A stretch of DNA of 64,000 bases, from the NCBI RefSeq assembly GCF_027595985.1, contig NC_073307.1, forward strand, positions 13,945,432 to 14,009,431, read 5' to 3'. Position numbers and translations under genes: made by a program. The DNA is from Sorex araneus. Taxonomy: Eukaryota > Chordata > Mammalia > Eulipotyphla > Soricidae. Position 1 is the first letter of the stretch. Every line of letters starts with the position of its first letter. Shown one piece after another: positions 46,481 through 58,605 of the stretch. The notes beneath the pieces were generated by a model, which worked only from the letters and a program-made list of their open reading frames with translations, made no database searches and was not told the DNA's origin.

Positions 46481-47756
46481 TGAATAAACTATGCAAAGGA
46501 CTCAAGGAGAAGATAAAAACAATATTTACAAGTCAACAGAACACAAAGAAAGAAGTTACAAATAAACACAGAGGGATGGGAGCACTGTGATGGGAACAAC
46601 CCAATAAACCTAAACTACCTGAGGCTATGTTATCCTACATGGTGGGAACTGGAATAGTGAAGCAGAGGCGTCTGATGAATTTAATGCAAAATTAAGGAGA
46701 TTTTGGTGCTGATGAAGAGTCACCCCAGAGTTGCAGTAACTCATAGATGTATGGATCACATACAAGACCTAAAATGAAGGAATAGGTAATCAGTTCATGA
46801 AAAAGGTAGAAAAACAATACTGTGCCACTCAGAGAATCCCTCTCACCTATTCCTTATCCCCTCTCTTCAATTCCCAATGGGCAACAAAAAATGAAACAGG
46901 AAAGAAAGAAGGGAGGTGAAAAGGCAGAAAGAAGAGAGAGAGAGATAGTCTTTTCAAGTAAAAGTTTAAGTGGTCTGTCTGCAGGGAATGAGGACATTAG
47001 TGTCTGCATGGCCTCTTCAGAACTAAGCCACACACAGGTTAGCATGTAAAAGTCCCCAGAGGGCAACAGAAATGAGAAGTGAGTCCCATCACAGGAGAGA
47101 ATCACTGGAAAAAGAAACCCAAGAGATAAAATTGGGTTGAAGCTGCCATAGACTTCCCACAATGACTTGATACTGCAAACGTGAAGAAGTCAGAAAGACA
47201 GCAACTGGAGAACTAAGAGATTCAAGCTTACAAGCAGGAAGATGAAATCACAGAATATAGCTACATTAGCTATTAGTGAATGGCATAAAGTTTTCTCTGT
47301 ACAAATCCTAAAATCCATCTGCTGACAAAAGACTTACTTGGGAACCACAGAATAGAAGGCAGCTAAAACCCACCCTGACATAATGAAAGCAAAATGACAA
47401 TGGGCAAGAGTTGGAAGATAAAAGGGCGAAGGAGAGAGGAAGGGTTGAAAAGTCTGTTTCGACAGGTGTTGGAGTGAGAAATAAAAGTGCAGATATTGTT
47501 TGAAGTTACACAGATAATCAAGTGAGAAACTGAGAAGATAAACACAAGGGAGCTGAAAGTAGGGAGGAGAGAAGATGAAAGGTGAGTGGGTAAAAAGGAA
47601 CCACTCTGCCATCTGTGGCAGTCAGAATCTAACAGAAAATATATGAAATGAATGAAGGAGGAAATGGCAATTGATGTTCTATTTATCAGAAATATGGAGG
47701 GAACCACAGATAAAATAATGAGTTCCAAAGCTTTTCATGTGTCCCAGAATGGGGGT

Positions 47757-47820
47757 GAAGAGAGAGATAGAGAGAGAAAGAGAGAGAGAGAGACAGAGAG
47801 AGAGAGACAGAGAGAGAGTA
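47757..47820 (+). repeat. GA-rich microsatellite
   Basis: Imperfect GA repeat with CAGA and TAGA interruptions. Similar shorter purine runs occur at about 46,905-46,950 and 49,195-49,245. Confidence 0.93.
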
Positions 47821-49245
47821 GGGACTCTTTTTCTTACGTGTCCATGTTATTTGGCTCTTAATAGCTTGAACAAAAAATTAAGAAAATTTGTTCTTTAACC
47901 AAAAGCCATTTGTATGATTCAAAGAAGGTTCCCAAAATAGGACAGCAGCAAGAATGGAGATGAGGGGGCAGATGTGAGAGACAGAACGGAGGGAGAATTA
48001 TCTGTGCCTCCTATTGAACATAGTTGAAGGACAAAGAAAGGGACTTATGAAAACCTTCCCCAAGTTTTGAGATAGAATACACAGAAGAATTTTAGAGCCT
48101 CTGCTGAAACTATAGAATTAGGGAGAGCAAGCTTGTCTGTGGGAGATGTGATGAGGACACTTCAAGACACGTGTGTAACAAGCAAAAGAAGCCAATGTAG
48201 GTTTTCAAAACATTCCTTCATTTCAAATAACCAAAACCCCAAGAGCCATTGCATAATGCAGAAGGGAAAGAATCTTTTCCTTACTTGCATTTGTGATGCA
48301 AGCCTGTTGTCAGGCTTAAAAAAAAAAGTAGAGTGGTGCTCCTTATTGACAGAACATAGAAGGTTCTATGCCCCATGGAAGGGTTAGGGGCAGGAGGGAG
48401 GTGGAATTAATTATATCCCCGAATACCAAACCTGTCCTTTCTAAAACAAAACAATATCCTACTTCCAAGGTATCCTCAAAGCAGGGTGATTCTAAGCTAC
48501 CAAATAACAGATGATTAACAAAGAAGCAGATTAAAACTCAGATTCGCTTTTTGTCTGAGTGCTGGGATGAGGAATGTTGTGTCAGAATGCCCTGTAATAC
48601 TGGAAAATAAGTAAGTTTGGTGTAAATTGAAGTGCAGTTAGAATGTGATGGAAGTAAATTCATGCCAACAGTACCACCCACTGGGCACAAGCTGGACTGC
48701 CACAGGCTTGAAAGAAGATTCCTGGCATGCCCGCACAATTGCCCCTCCACACCCTCCCACCACCACACACGACACAGAAATGAAAGATTTGACCCAGAGA
48801 CACTTGATGATGGAGAGTAAAAACAAGAACAAAATTAAGTAATGAAATGATTTTCCTAGTTATAGTGACTCAATCAAGGGTATAGTATTTAGAAGTTTTG
48901 TTTATACCAGGATGTGGAGCCTTACTCCTAACAAAGTAGTATTGCCTTCTATATTACAAAGTCACTTTCTTGAAACCATCTGTGATGGGAAGAATTTCAG
49001 CCTGTTCCATCCTCCAAAAACAAAAACTGTCTAGGTCTACATTCCTGGGTCTGTGAAGCTGTGACAGGACAAGAGAGAATTTACAGCAGTGAACTTTATG
49101 TGCTGAAACAGCAGTGGACATTCCAGGCTTACATAGGGCCTTTAAAGGGGGTGAGACAGAGACGTGAGGACAGAAAGCAAAAGCAGGAGTGATGGGGGGG
49201 GCGGAAAGAGGAAGAGAGAGAGAGAAAGAGGGATAGAGCAAGAGA

Positions 49246-49617
49246 TATTAAGTACGCATCTTGTTCAGTCTATAGTCTATTTTTAGCCTGTATCTTCTAT
49301 GCCTAGTGGGCCTGCCTAACACCCTTTGCTTGGTGATCCCTTCTCTATCAGAGCTGCTTCTTCATAACTCTGTAGCAAACCACAACACCCAAAAAGAGAG
49401 TCAGCAAATGGGAATGCCCTGCCACAGAGGTAGGGTGAGGTGAAGGGAACAGGGTGGGGGTGATGGGAGGGATGCTGGGACCATTGGTGGTGGAAAATGG
49501 GAACTGGTGGAGGGATGGGCACTCAATCATTGTATGACTGAAACGTAAGCATGAAAATCTGTAAGTCTGTAACTTTGTCTCACGGTGATTCACTAATAAA
49601 ATAAGAAAAAAAAGGAA
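49246..49617 (+). mobile_element. L1 3'-end insertion
   Basis: GGGAATGCCCTGCCACAGAG, CAGGGTGGGGGTGATGGGAG, GAACTGGTGGAGGGATGGGC, TCACGGTGATTCACTAATAA, A-rich tail. AGAGCAAGAGA at 49,235-49,245 and 49,618-49,628 is a target-site duplication. The first 90 bp are not typical of the other 3' UTR copies. Confidence 0.8.
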
Positions 49618-50745
49618 AGAGCAAGAGAGGTTTGACTATGAAGAAAGAGCCTACAAGCTAAGTTACCTAGCCACCTAGCTCCGCGTTAGGCCAAGAATGA
49701 GAATTTGTTCCCACAACCTAAAAGAAAAAGGGGACACAGACCTATTAACCCCTTAATCCAATGCCAAGATAGTTTGTGATATTTAAGCCACAGTGTTGGT
49801 AACAAACACATATTTCTGTAAAAACACATGCTAGAACTATATAGCAGAAATAGAAATGCTGGAATTATTTGGAATTATTTGCTTTAGTAAGCTGGGCATC
49901 TTTAAGCAGAGCTACCATGAATTAGAAGAGTTAGATGGTAGGTCAGATACTAGGGGAGGAACAATGTAGTATGAGATAATGTCCCTAGAATTTTGATCCA
50001 AAGTCTGGATAGGAAAAGAAACCTGATGTTTATTAGAGCATAGAGCATCAGTTTTGAGCAATGTGCAACAACTTCTCACCCAGAGGCCAGTAGATTGAAC
50101 TTAGAGTGGGTGATTCCTCATGAGTCTTGGTTTATAACCCTTAGCACAAAGTTGAGCTGTTTTAAAGTCACTAACCATGTTGTCTAAATAATGGGAAGCT
50201 GAGGAGTGGAAGATTATAAACCGGCCCTTGTGGGTAAGATTTATTAAGGAAATTGGGTCACCTGTTTTGAAGAGAAAAATATACTCACTTCTGTGTTTTA
50301 GCTCACCAGAAACCTTGTTCAAAGAGAAAGCTGATGTCCTTACTAAGGAATGAGTCCGAGCAGCTGCCCTTAGTAGAGACAGCAGATGCATGCATAGACA
50401 AGAGTGGTCACCTTTGCACTCAGATGGATCCAGTTGGCAAGGTGTTCCAAGGATGTCTGATTGTCCCTGAAACACAGAAACTTCATAAATACAGAAATAG
50501 AATATCCTGTTTCCTGAAAAACACCCATGACAGCTGCCAAAGGAGTGTGGGGTCATACTCTGGCGGTCCCAAAATCAACATCATATTCAATATGGAGGTA
50601 GTTCTCTTACTGTACTGAAGGCATCTGGGCACTTACCATAATTGTCTCAAATGTAAACAGAATAGCAGTTTATGATAACTATCAAACCATGTCCTGGCCA
50701 ATGGATAGCTCTTAAGTTTTAGCTACTAGAAAGAGATTTATATTA

Positions 50746-50922
50746 GGGGCTGGAGCGATAGCACAGCGGGTAGGGCGTTTGCCTTGCACGCAGCCAACCC
50801 GGGTTCGATTCCCAGCATCCCATATGGTCCCCTGAGCACCGCCAGGCGTAATTCCTGAGTGCAGAGCCAGGAGTGACCCCTGTGCATCACCGGGTGTGAC
50901 CCAAAAAGCTAAAAAAAAAAAA
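50746..50922 (+). mobile_element. SOR-type SINE, youngest copy
   Basis: The best-preserved copy of the poly-A SINE. The head GGGGCTGGAGCGATAGCACA has an A box (TAGCACAGCGG, 50,759-50,769) and B box (GGTTCGATTCC, 50,802-50,812). The body is CATCCCATATGGTCCCCTGA to GGGTGTGACCCAAAAAGC, followed by an A-rich tail. A perfect 18-bp target-site duplication (AGAAAGAGATTTATATTA) flanks it at 50,728-50,745 and 50,923-50,940. The head resembles tRNA-Ala(UGC): CCTTGCACGC corresponds to the anticodon arm. Confidence 0.93.
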
Positions 50923-52470
50923 AGAAAGAGATTTATATTAATGTTGGGTACAGAGTAACAGCCTTTGGCCACCCCCTCGCCCCCACTGTAAAATGACTTA
51001 GGGATGGAGTGGAGAAAGCATGCATCCTTCTGGTCAGTTTTAGAGATGGCCCGAGCAAAAGTACCAACTATAACTTTGACTGAAATTATGGCATTGGCAG
51101 ATTCATAAATGGCAATTTGGCACAGGGGTAGCTATCCAGAGGGTAAATAGATGGAAGGCAACGTAAGGAATTAAGTTCCATTATATATGGGGCTGTTTAC
51201 TATGTAACCACAATGTGTGGGGTTGCCATTACCTTACCTACCACTTTCAGCTGATCATGGTGATCAATAACCAGTCTCTGAGAAATGCTCATGTTCTGAG
51301 CATTGCGCTTCGTGCCAGGGTTGCTTCTACTCCAGATGCCCCCGGTGTGCTGGGCCAAACAGCAATTTCAAAGCCAGGCTGCTCCCAGCGGAGTGGCAAG
51401 CTCGCTGGCCGCAGATTCCTTCTCTGGCCTGATTCCTAGTGCAGCCATCTGTACTTGTGTGGTGCTCATGGGTGGAGAGTGTCTAAAACAGTGCTCAAAA
51501 CCGACTGTGTTCTTGCCAGAAAAAAGAACTGAGGCTTTTGAAATAGCTGTTTATCAGTGGATCTCTAACCTGCTCAATACTGGAATGGCTAAAGGAACTT
51601 AAAGATTCATATTGGATGCATTTAGCAGGGAGAGGGAATCCTTGAGAAACCTATTTGTGGAACCAGCTTTGTGTGGATGGACAGAGCCCAGAGTGCATAA
51701 CGTGACTTAGGAAAGGGTGCAGGTTCTTGGACAAGTGATGGGAAGTCTCTCTATACCTAAGTACAGTGTACCTCGTTTTTTATTAGGAATCTTTAACACT
51801 ATTAAGATTTCTTGGTTCAAGCATAGAACAGATGGAGTCCGCCTTCCATGTCCCAGCTTTTGCCGCAGATTTTATGTAACTTTGACAGTTCAGATGGCTC
51901 TTAAATTTCTATTTTGCCTGTAGGACCTCAGCAAATTCTCTGGAATACTGTGGGTGTGTGTGGGAGGCAGGTTCATTTACCTCCTGAGATTCTTTTATCA
52001 CAAACCTTGGGGAATAAAAGGGGATGAAATAGACAAAAATATACAGCTTGAGAGAGATTAAAAAAAGAGTGAGAGACTATAAGGGAAATGAAAAAGACAA
52101 GGTCGGTGAAGGGATGTGGGTCTGATTTGAAGGGAGAGAAGAGTCGGATATTAGGCTTTCTCTCTCCACAGCTGTCACCTCCCGATATCCATTTCTGAGC
52201 AGCACAATAAATCACCCCAAAGAAATATGTGAACCTAAACAGTCACGGTCCAGAGGTTCGAGGAAATGCCTTCATGTGCTAGGGGAAATTTAATAGGAAA
52301 GTTGAGAGTTATACTAGCAAGTGGAAAAGAAAGTCCACATTGAATTATGCTGGTCTTGACCACCTGCGGGGACATTCGCCTATTAATAATTTTTTGGAAA
52401 TCCACAAGTTGAATCCAAGGTGTGACTAAAAGATTAGGGCTAGAGATAAATACAGGCTCCAAATATGGTC

Positions 52471-52620
52471 ATGGGGCTAGTGATATAGCTTAGTGGATTA
52501 GCAAACTTGCTTGCATGCAACTGACCTGGGTTCAATCCCCAGTATCCCAGATGGTCCCCTGAGCTCACCAGGAGTAAGTCTTGAGCACCATCAGGTATGC
52601 CCCAAAACAAACAAACAAAG
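52471..52620 (+). mobile_element. SOR-type SINE
   Basis: A + strand copy: GGGGCTAGTGATATAGCTTA, B box GGTTCAATCCC, GTATCCCAGATGGTCCCCTG, ending in a CAAA-rich tail. Moderately diverged. Confidence 0.85.
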
Positions 52621-53852
52621 ACACGAATAGGATAGGATTTGAAATATATTCTGTAGAGAGTCAATTCATCTACTTGAGGCCATGATGACGGCACAGACTA
52701 AGGGGCAACTGGTAGCCCAGGAAGAAGAGGAGACTTTTCAGAAGGAGTAACGGGAAAATAAATGTGGGAAGTCAAGTAGGATTGGGCCACATAAAATTTA
52801 TGAAATCATTTTAGATATCAGGGGAAATGTTGAAAGCTGCACATCAGGGGGATAACAAGCTTCAGGACGTGAAGAATTAAGGCCCACGATGTCAGAGCTC
52901 CAGAGATGTAATGGCCATGCAAGTTGCACCAACTTTTTTAGGGCTCAGTAGAAATGCTAAGGGTTTGAATTTTAATCCTATAGGAAGGGGCAATAAACCG
53001 AGGCTTTGCTGTAGGGGAGGGTGTGGTCAGATGTGTGACTTAGCAAGTTGTATTGTGGTTGTGAGGATGGATGGCAGAAAGCAGAAAGAAGGTCAGGAAG
53101 AGCACCTGGTGTCAAAGTACAGGTAAGAGGGGACAAGGCACCAGCTCAGGATGTGGATGAAGAAGAGGCAGAAATGAGGGCGTCTTGGGAGGTCAAGAGG
53201 ACACACCTAATGAGAGGGGTGTGATAAGCTGGACTTTCTAAATTAGGAATCTGAGTAGATGATGCTGATTCTGTCCATGACAGAGGAATCAAAGGCAGGG
53301 ATTTTAGTGAGATGATGGATAACCATCTCGAGGGAGTTATCTGGTTTGCAGTTATCCGGTTCTGCTGCTTTTATTCTGAAAATAATTGAGAATTTTTCTG
53401 AGAGCACCAAATAGGTAATGGATGTCCTGGGCCTGGGCACTGGTGTCTGGAGAGTTTTCAACATTCCTTCTGGCTAACCCATCTGATCTTTGGTGGGAGT
53501 GTCCCTTTCAGCAAGTGCAAATGGTGGTTGGTTTGTAGGAATCTCATATATTTACCAAGAATCCCTTGTAGAACTAAGCACAGTTTGAAATTGTCAGGTC
53601 AATAATAGTCCTAGAATTGAGCAGAGGATATTGCTTTGGCCTTTGTGCATCATGCAGAATAACAAGTCAAGAGAGTGTTGGCCCTGGGTTATAGAAACAG
53701 GACTTGACATGTATTTGGGTGTCCTTGGAAGAAGAGCCCTGTAGTGCTGTGAGAAGGTGAGAAAATAAACATAGAGTATTTTTCCAAAAGATCACAAAGA
53801 AACAATAACACTTAACACACGACCTCTCGTCTGCACCTTTCTTAAAACATCA

Positions 53853-54020
53853 TTATTGGCCAGATATAAGGTAGAGGGGTCAAGAGCTTGCCTTGGACAT
53901 GCATAACTCTTGTTTGATCTCCTGAACTTTATATGGTTCACTGACCACTACCAGGAACTGATCCCTGAGTACAGAGTCAAGAGGAAGTACTGAGTACTGC
54001 CAGATCTGGCCCAAACCTGG
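53853..54020 (+). mobile_element. SOR-type SINE, diverged
   Basis: A + strand copy recognisable from GCTTGCCTTGGACATGCATA, TTTATATGGTTCACTGACCA, CCCTGAGTACAGAGTCAAGA and CAGATCTGGCCCAAACC. Confidence 0.7.
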
Positions 54021-56887
54021 ATTCTCAAAAAGTCATTATGATGGCCATTCTATATAGAACAAAACTTCCTCTAATTTTGAGATGTAAAGGATAGCTTGCA
54101 ACTTTTGTAATGACACATGCCTGGAAATTATTATGTGCTCAGTTTGGTATAGAGTTTTTAAACTGAAACTGAAAATAACTAATATTCTATAAGGAAGGCT
54201 GAGGTATAGAAAATCTGCTGGATTTTACTTTTGTTCTGAGTTACTCCATTCTCTTTTCTGTCAGTATAACAGTGTTTTACAGGAAGCTATTTTATTTATG
54301 GGATTCATAATTTTTTTATTTCCTCCTTCTCATCCCATGGGTGCTTTTCTGCTCTTCTTGAATAGCTAGAATGAAGTGTACACTAAAAAAGATTGGCTAT
54401 CAAACTATATAGTTTTTGAGATGAACCACGGTGAGAAGGAGAAATCCAAGGGTTGAAGGTGAACTACTCTTTATACCTGTGCTACAGAACTTTAAAAAAT
54501 GACAAGGACAACGTTTTAAATTCAAGACATTATCTCAAGTTTCCAAGATTATCTTTCACTGAAAGGATTTCATATCTCTTTTAATTTCATAATCAATATA
54601 TTCATGAATCAGGACCAGTCTGCTGAATTAATGTGTAGGTTGAATTCATAATTTATCAGGTTTCCTATATGAACATAAGACATCAATTTCCCTTAGTGGG
54701 AAAAGGCAAGATTCCTTTAATTTGAAGATGGACAGCTTGGAAATTCTAGATAAACCTCAGTGCCCCAAACTCACTACCCCATGAGTCTTTCTGATGCGCA
54801 GAAGCAAACCCCATACTTCCTTCTGCTTAGCTGCTCTATGCCCAGAGGACTCTAAGGATCTCCCCTGGGCTTACTTTTTCACAAATGATGCAGTTTCCCT
54901 TCGTGGACCACCTACACGCTTGTCATTGTAAATTCTCTGGAAGCTGGATTCAAGTGTAACCAGCCTTTGAGAGCAAGTGCAGAATCTACCACATGATAAG
55001 ACGTCTTGGAGTAAAAAAAAAAAAAAAATGGCAGTTCTTTTTTTCTTCTCTCAGCAGGCAGGACTGTGGGGGAAATGTGTGAGGATGTATTCCAAAAGCA
55101 CAGGACTACTCTGGTGAACAGAAGGAAGTGAGAATGACCCATGACTAAGTTATGGCCTCTCAAAGAGTGAGTATCACACCCAGGAGTCCTCAGTAAGGGG
55201 GAGTGAGATTAAAAGGTCCTGTGTTCATAATGTACATTATCACTAGCTTTTTCCCATTCATTGATTGATGACCTTATATTCTGGAAAATGCAAAATAGTT
55301 ATCCCTTCTAGGAGGTTGTTGGCTCCGAGCTGCTGATAATCCTTCAAAAATGGGTGGCTGGATTCCACACATGTAGTAAAGACAGAGTTCCTCCCATTTA
55401 CTTCCTGACCATGGATTAAGGTGATGCTGATGGTGAAAGCCTATGAAACTAGCCTTGCCTGCCAATTTAGTAAAGCAAAATCAATTTTCAGGCCAGAAAA
55501 AGTCAAAGAAATTTAGTGCCACCATTAAAAAAAGATTACAAAGGCAGCTATTCCTACAATGTCTATATTTAGTTTTACGTTATTCCATGTGAAGAATATA
55601 TTTGGATCTTAGAAACCTACAGCCGGTTACGGTAATGCTGAGTAAAGTGCCATCTGCTGTTTTAGTTAAAATCTTACAGAACAAATCAAAATGACTTCAT
55701 ATTTCTAGGGAACTATTAATCTGGCAGAAAAATGTTTTCTTTTTCCTGTATCCCACTTAACAAAAAGCACCAGAAGCATTTTTTTCTTTCCTTTTCTTTT
55801 CATTTTGGGCACTGCCATTATCATACCTTCACAGTTTTCTCAGTGCTAGATCAACTCTGAATTTTTAGTTAGTGTTAAGAGGGCCTTAATCTTAATTTCT
55901 AAAATATCAAAATGCTCATCCATCATATTGGTAAAGTCATGCTGATTGAATTTCGGAGGATAGAAGCAGAAAGTTTCCTTTCTGTACTCCTTAGACATGT
56001 GGCAAAATGGCATGAGGTTCATGAAAATTTAGCAGCCTCCCAATCAAAAAATTTTCTGAGTAGCTCATCATCTGAAACAAGATGTGATATCTCTTCTCAA
56101 ACATGAAAGAAAGACTACATCTGGAGTCCCCTGTCACTAGAACTGGAGTTCAGAGCATCTGGGCTCTGGAAGCTTCCAACCATGCCCTCAATGTTTGAAC
56201 GTGGTACTCAATTAGCTGGGAAGTCACTGCTAAGATTCCCAGGTTTGACTGGCTTCTAGAAGAGAAGTCCTTCAAGTTTTGCAAGATGCTCCGCCACTTG
56301 CTGGTGTAGGCAGGTGTGGGGGGCAAGTCACGATGCTTTCTTGGGTTGGGAATTCCCTTAAGAAAGAATCACAGTGAAAACCTCTAAGGTCTGGGGCAGC
56401 GATATGCCCACTTAGTCAAAGACTAAATTTCTTCCTGAGAAAGAGCTCCTGGTTGTTTACAAAATATCTGCCCAGGGTAATTCTTTTATATGACAGACTT
56501 TGGATTTGGTGTGCTAGCAGCACTTTGTGGATGAATGGAAGTGTCGAGAAGGGATCTTGCTTCATGAGCAGAAATACTTTGGACACCTTTTGTCAAATGC
56601 CTAACATTGTTCCCAATTTTTCACTTGTTCTCCACTAAATAGCAAGGGTGCCCCCTTACAGATGGGAAAAAATTTCAATGAAAGAATTCCAACGGAAAAT
56701 AGGAAATTTTGTATAGCTATTTCTTAAAAGTTATTTTCTTTTTTTAAAGCCCCATTTTCATCTTTAAAAGGAGACAGAGTGCTTCTGTTTATTATTAAAC
56801 ATGAATATATTACATGTAATTACATTAAAAAAATTCCCGAGATTCAGGCTGAGCACTTTATGTACTATCTCAATTTTATGCCTTGAG

Positions 56888-57152
56888 GAGGGCTGGAGCC
56901 ATAGCATAGCGGGTAGGGCATTTGCCTTGTGCGTGGCCAACCCGGGTTCGATTCCTCTGTCCCTCTTGGAGAGCCTGGCAAGCTACCGAGAGTACCCTGT
57001 CTGCACAGCAAAGCCTGGGAAGCTCCCTGTGGCGATATCCCAAAAACTTGATACACCAAAAACAGTAACAACAAGCCTCACAATGGAGACGTTACTGGTG
57101 CCCGCTCGAGCAAATCGATGAGCAACGGGTGACAGTGATACAGTGATACAGT
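56888..57152 (+). mobile_element. RTE-tailed SINE
   Basis: The head GGGCTGGAGCCATAGCATAG has a perfect B box (GGTTCGATTCC). The tail CGATGAGCAACGGGTGACAG is followed by three CAGTGATA-type repeats. A small local duplication in the body adds CGATATCCCAAAAACTTGA. Short flanks TTGAGG on both sides suggest a target-site duplication. Confidence 0.85.
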
Positions 57153-57199
57153 GATGTTTTGAGGTGGGTATTGTTATTATTTCTAATGCGCCGAACTGG

Positions 57200-57310
57200 C
57201 AATAGTAGTCAAAGGCTGGGGCACATGCCTGAGAAGCACCAGGTCCCAGGTTCAGCTTCCAAGTTGCATGGCCTCCGAGCACTGCTGGGTATAGCTCAGC
57301 TGGTCTCCCC
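57200..57310 (+). mobile_element. SINE head fragments near 57-58 kb
   Basis: GGCTGGGGCACATGCCTGAG, GGTCCCAGGTTCAGCTTCC and CCGAGCACTGCTGGGTATAG suggest a decayed SINE. A second scrap (AGCTGGAGATGTGAAGCACT, CTTGCCTTGGTGTGCC) lies at about 58,130-58,200. Confidence 0.5.
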
Positions 57311-57591
57311 CTTCAGTAGGGCGTCCCCCTCTCCGCCACCATCAAAACCAGAATAGTCCAACTGCTTTGGGAGAGAAATTGACTTCTTAACATGTCTATG
57401 TGTGAATTCTCACCGAATAGAAGAGAACAAAAGAATCCTGATGGATAATCTTAGATTTTAATAGGGACAATCTTGGCTATATCATTAATTTACCTGTTGT
57501 TACAGAAACAGGGCACCCTACAGGCAGAACTGAAGCCTGTACATGATGTCAGAGGAACAACTGGCATTCTTGCCTTCGCATTGATCAAGTT

Positions 57592-57724
57592 AGGGTTGCT
57601 CCTGGCTCTGCATTCAGGAATTACTCTTGGTGGTGCTTGGGAGAGGAGGTGGGATTCCAGGGATTGAAGCTGGGTCTGCTGCATGCAAGGCATCACCCTG
57701 CCTGATGTACTATCGCTCTGGCCT
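57592..57724 (-). mobile_element. SOR-type SINE, tail missing
   Basis: A reverse-strand copy lacking the A-rich end: GTTGCTCCTGGCTCTGCATT, GGATTGAAGCTGGGTCTGCT, GCATGCAAGGCATCACCCTG, ending ACTATCGCTCTGGCC. Confidence 0.8.
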
Positions 57725-58420
57725 GCTCATAATTTTTTTTTAAACCAATGTCACTTTTTAAAAAATGGTAAGCTATTCATCTAGCCAAAAATAAAGTAAA
57801 TATTGATGATTGATGGCACACTTAACTCAAATGAAATGATTTATGCCACTTGCAGAGAACCAATGTAACAATCTTAACGGAAAAGTATTAATAGTCTTTA
57901 TTACATATAAATTTGACACTTTCTATGATTTATAATTATGTGCTTCACTTTTAGAAAGCATAGTTTAAAGGTAGCGTTTATTGGTATTTTTAAAGCCCAT
58001 TTTGCTGAGGTAGGAATGACATTTACTAAGCTGCCTTTCAACTATGGTCAACATCTAAGATTTACAACACATAGCTAAGGAGCTAATGTCGTTTTTTAAC
58101 CTTCATAGTAGTAGTTCAGAAAGTAAATTATAAAGCTGGAGATGTGAAGCACTTGCCTTGGTGTGCCTAAGGTTCTGGATTGAATCATTGACCAAAAAAG
58201 TAAATTTAAAAAAATCAACAAGAAAAAAATAAGGCATATACTTATAATTTCACAATTTTTAGTTCAAATGAGTGACTTTAAAAGTATACAATAAATATTA
58301 TGTAAAAAATTTCTATTAAAGCTTCTTGACACCCCCAGAAAGATTGTTGACATTGTATTATTGTTTTAATGTTTTAAGTGACTCAGGTACTCCAACTGAA
58401 TACTTTAAAACTGAATCATT

Positions 58421-58605
58421 TGGGGCTGCAGAGATAGTACAATGGGTAGGGTGCTTGCCTTGCATGAAATCAATCCAGATTTGCCACCCTGCCCCCCCCC
58501 ATATCATACAGTCCTCAAACATTGCCAGGAATAATTCCTGAGTGCAGCTCCAAGGGTAATCCCTGAGCATCAGTAGGTATGACCCAAAAACCAAAACCAA
58601 GACCA
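58421..58605 (+). mobile_element. SOR-type SINE
   Basis: A + strand copy: GGGGCTGCAGAGATAGTACA, a C-run where the B box lies, GAATAATTCCTGAGTGCAGC, and tail GACCCAAAAACCAAAACC. Moderately diverged. Confidence 0.83.

Larger units (their letters stand above)
45915..50727. other. Intergenic: SINE-free purine-rich stretch
   Basis: No SINE is recognisable from 42,723 to 50,745. The + strand is visibly purine-rich in much of 46.8-48.2 kb. A 151-codon reverse ORF at 50,101-50,556 has no known motif and overlaps a + strand ORF of similar length, so neither is called. Confidence 0.5.

Noticed and set aside
50101..50556. Overlapping ORFs on both strands (151 and 94 codons)
   Set aside because: No motif, no splice context and opposite-strand overlap; both look like chance open frames.
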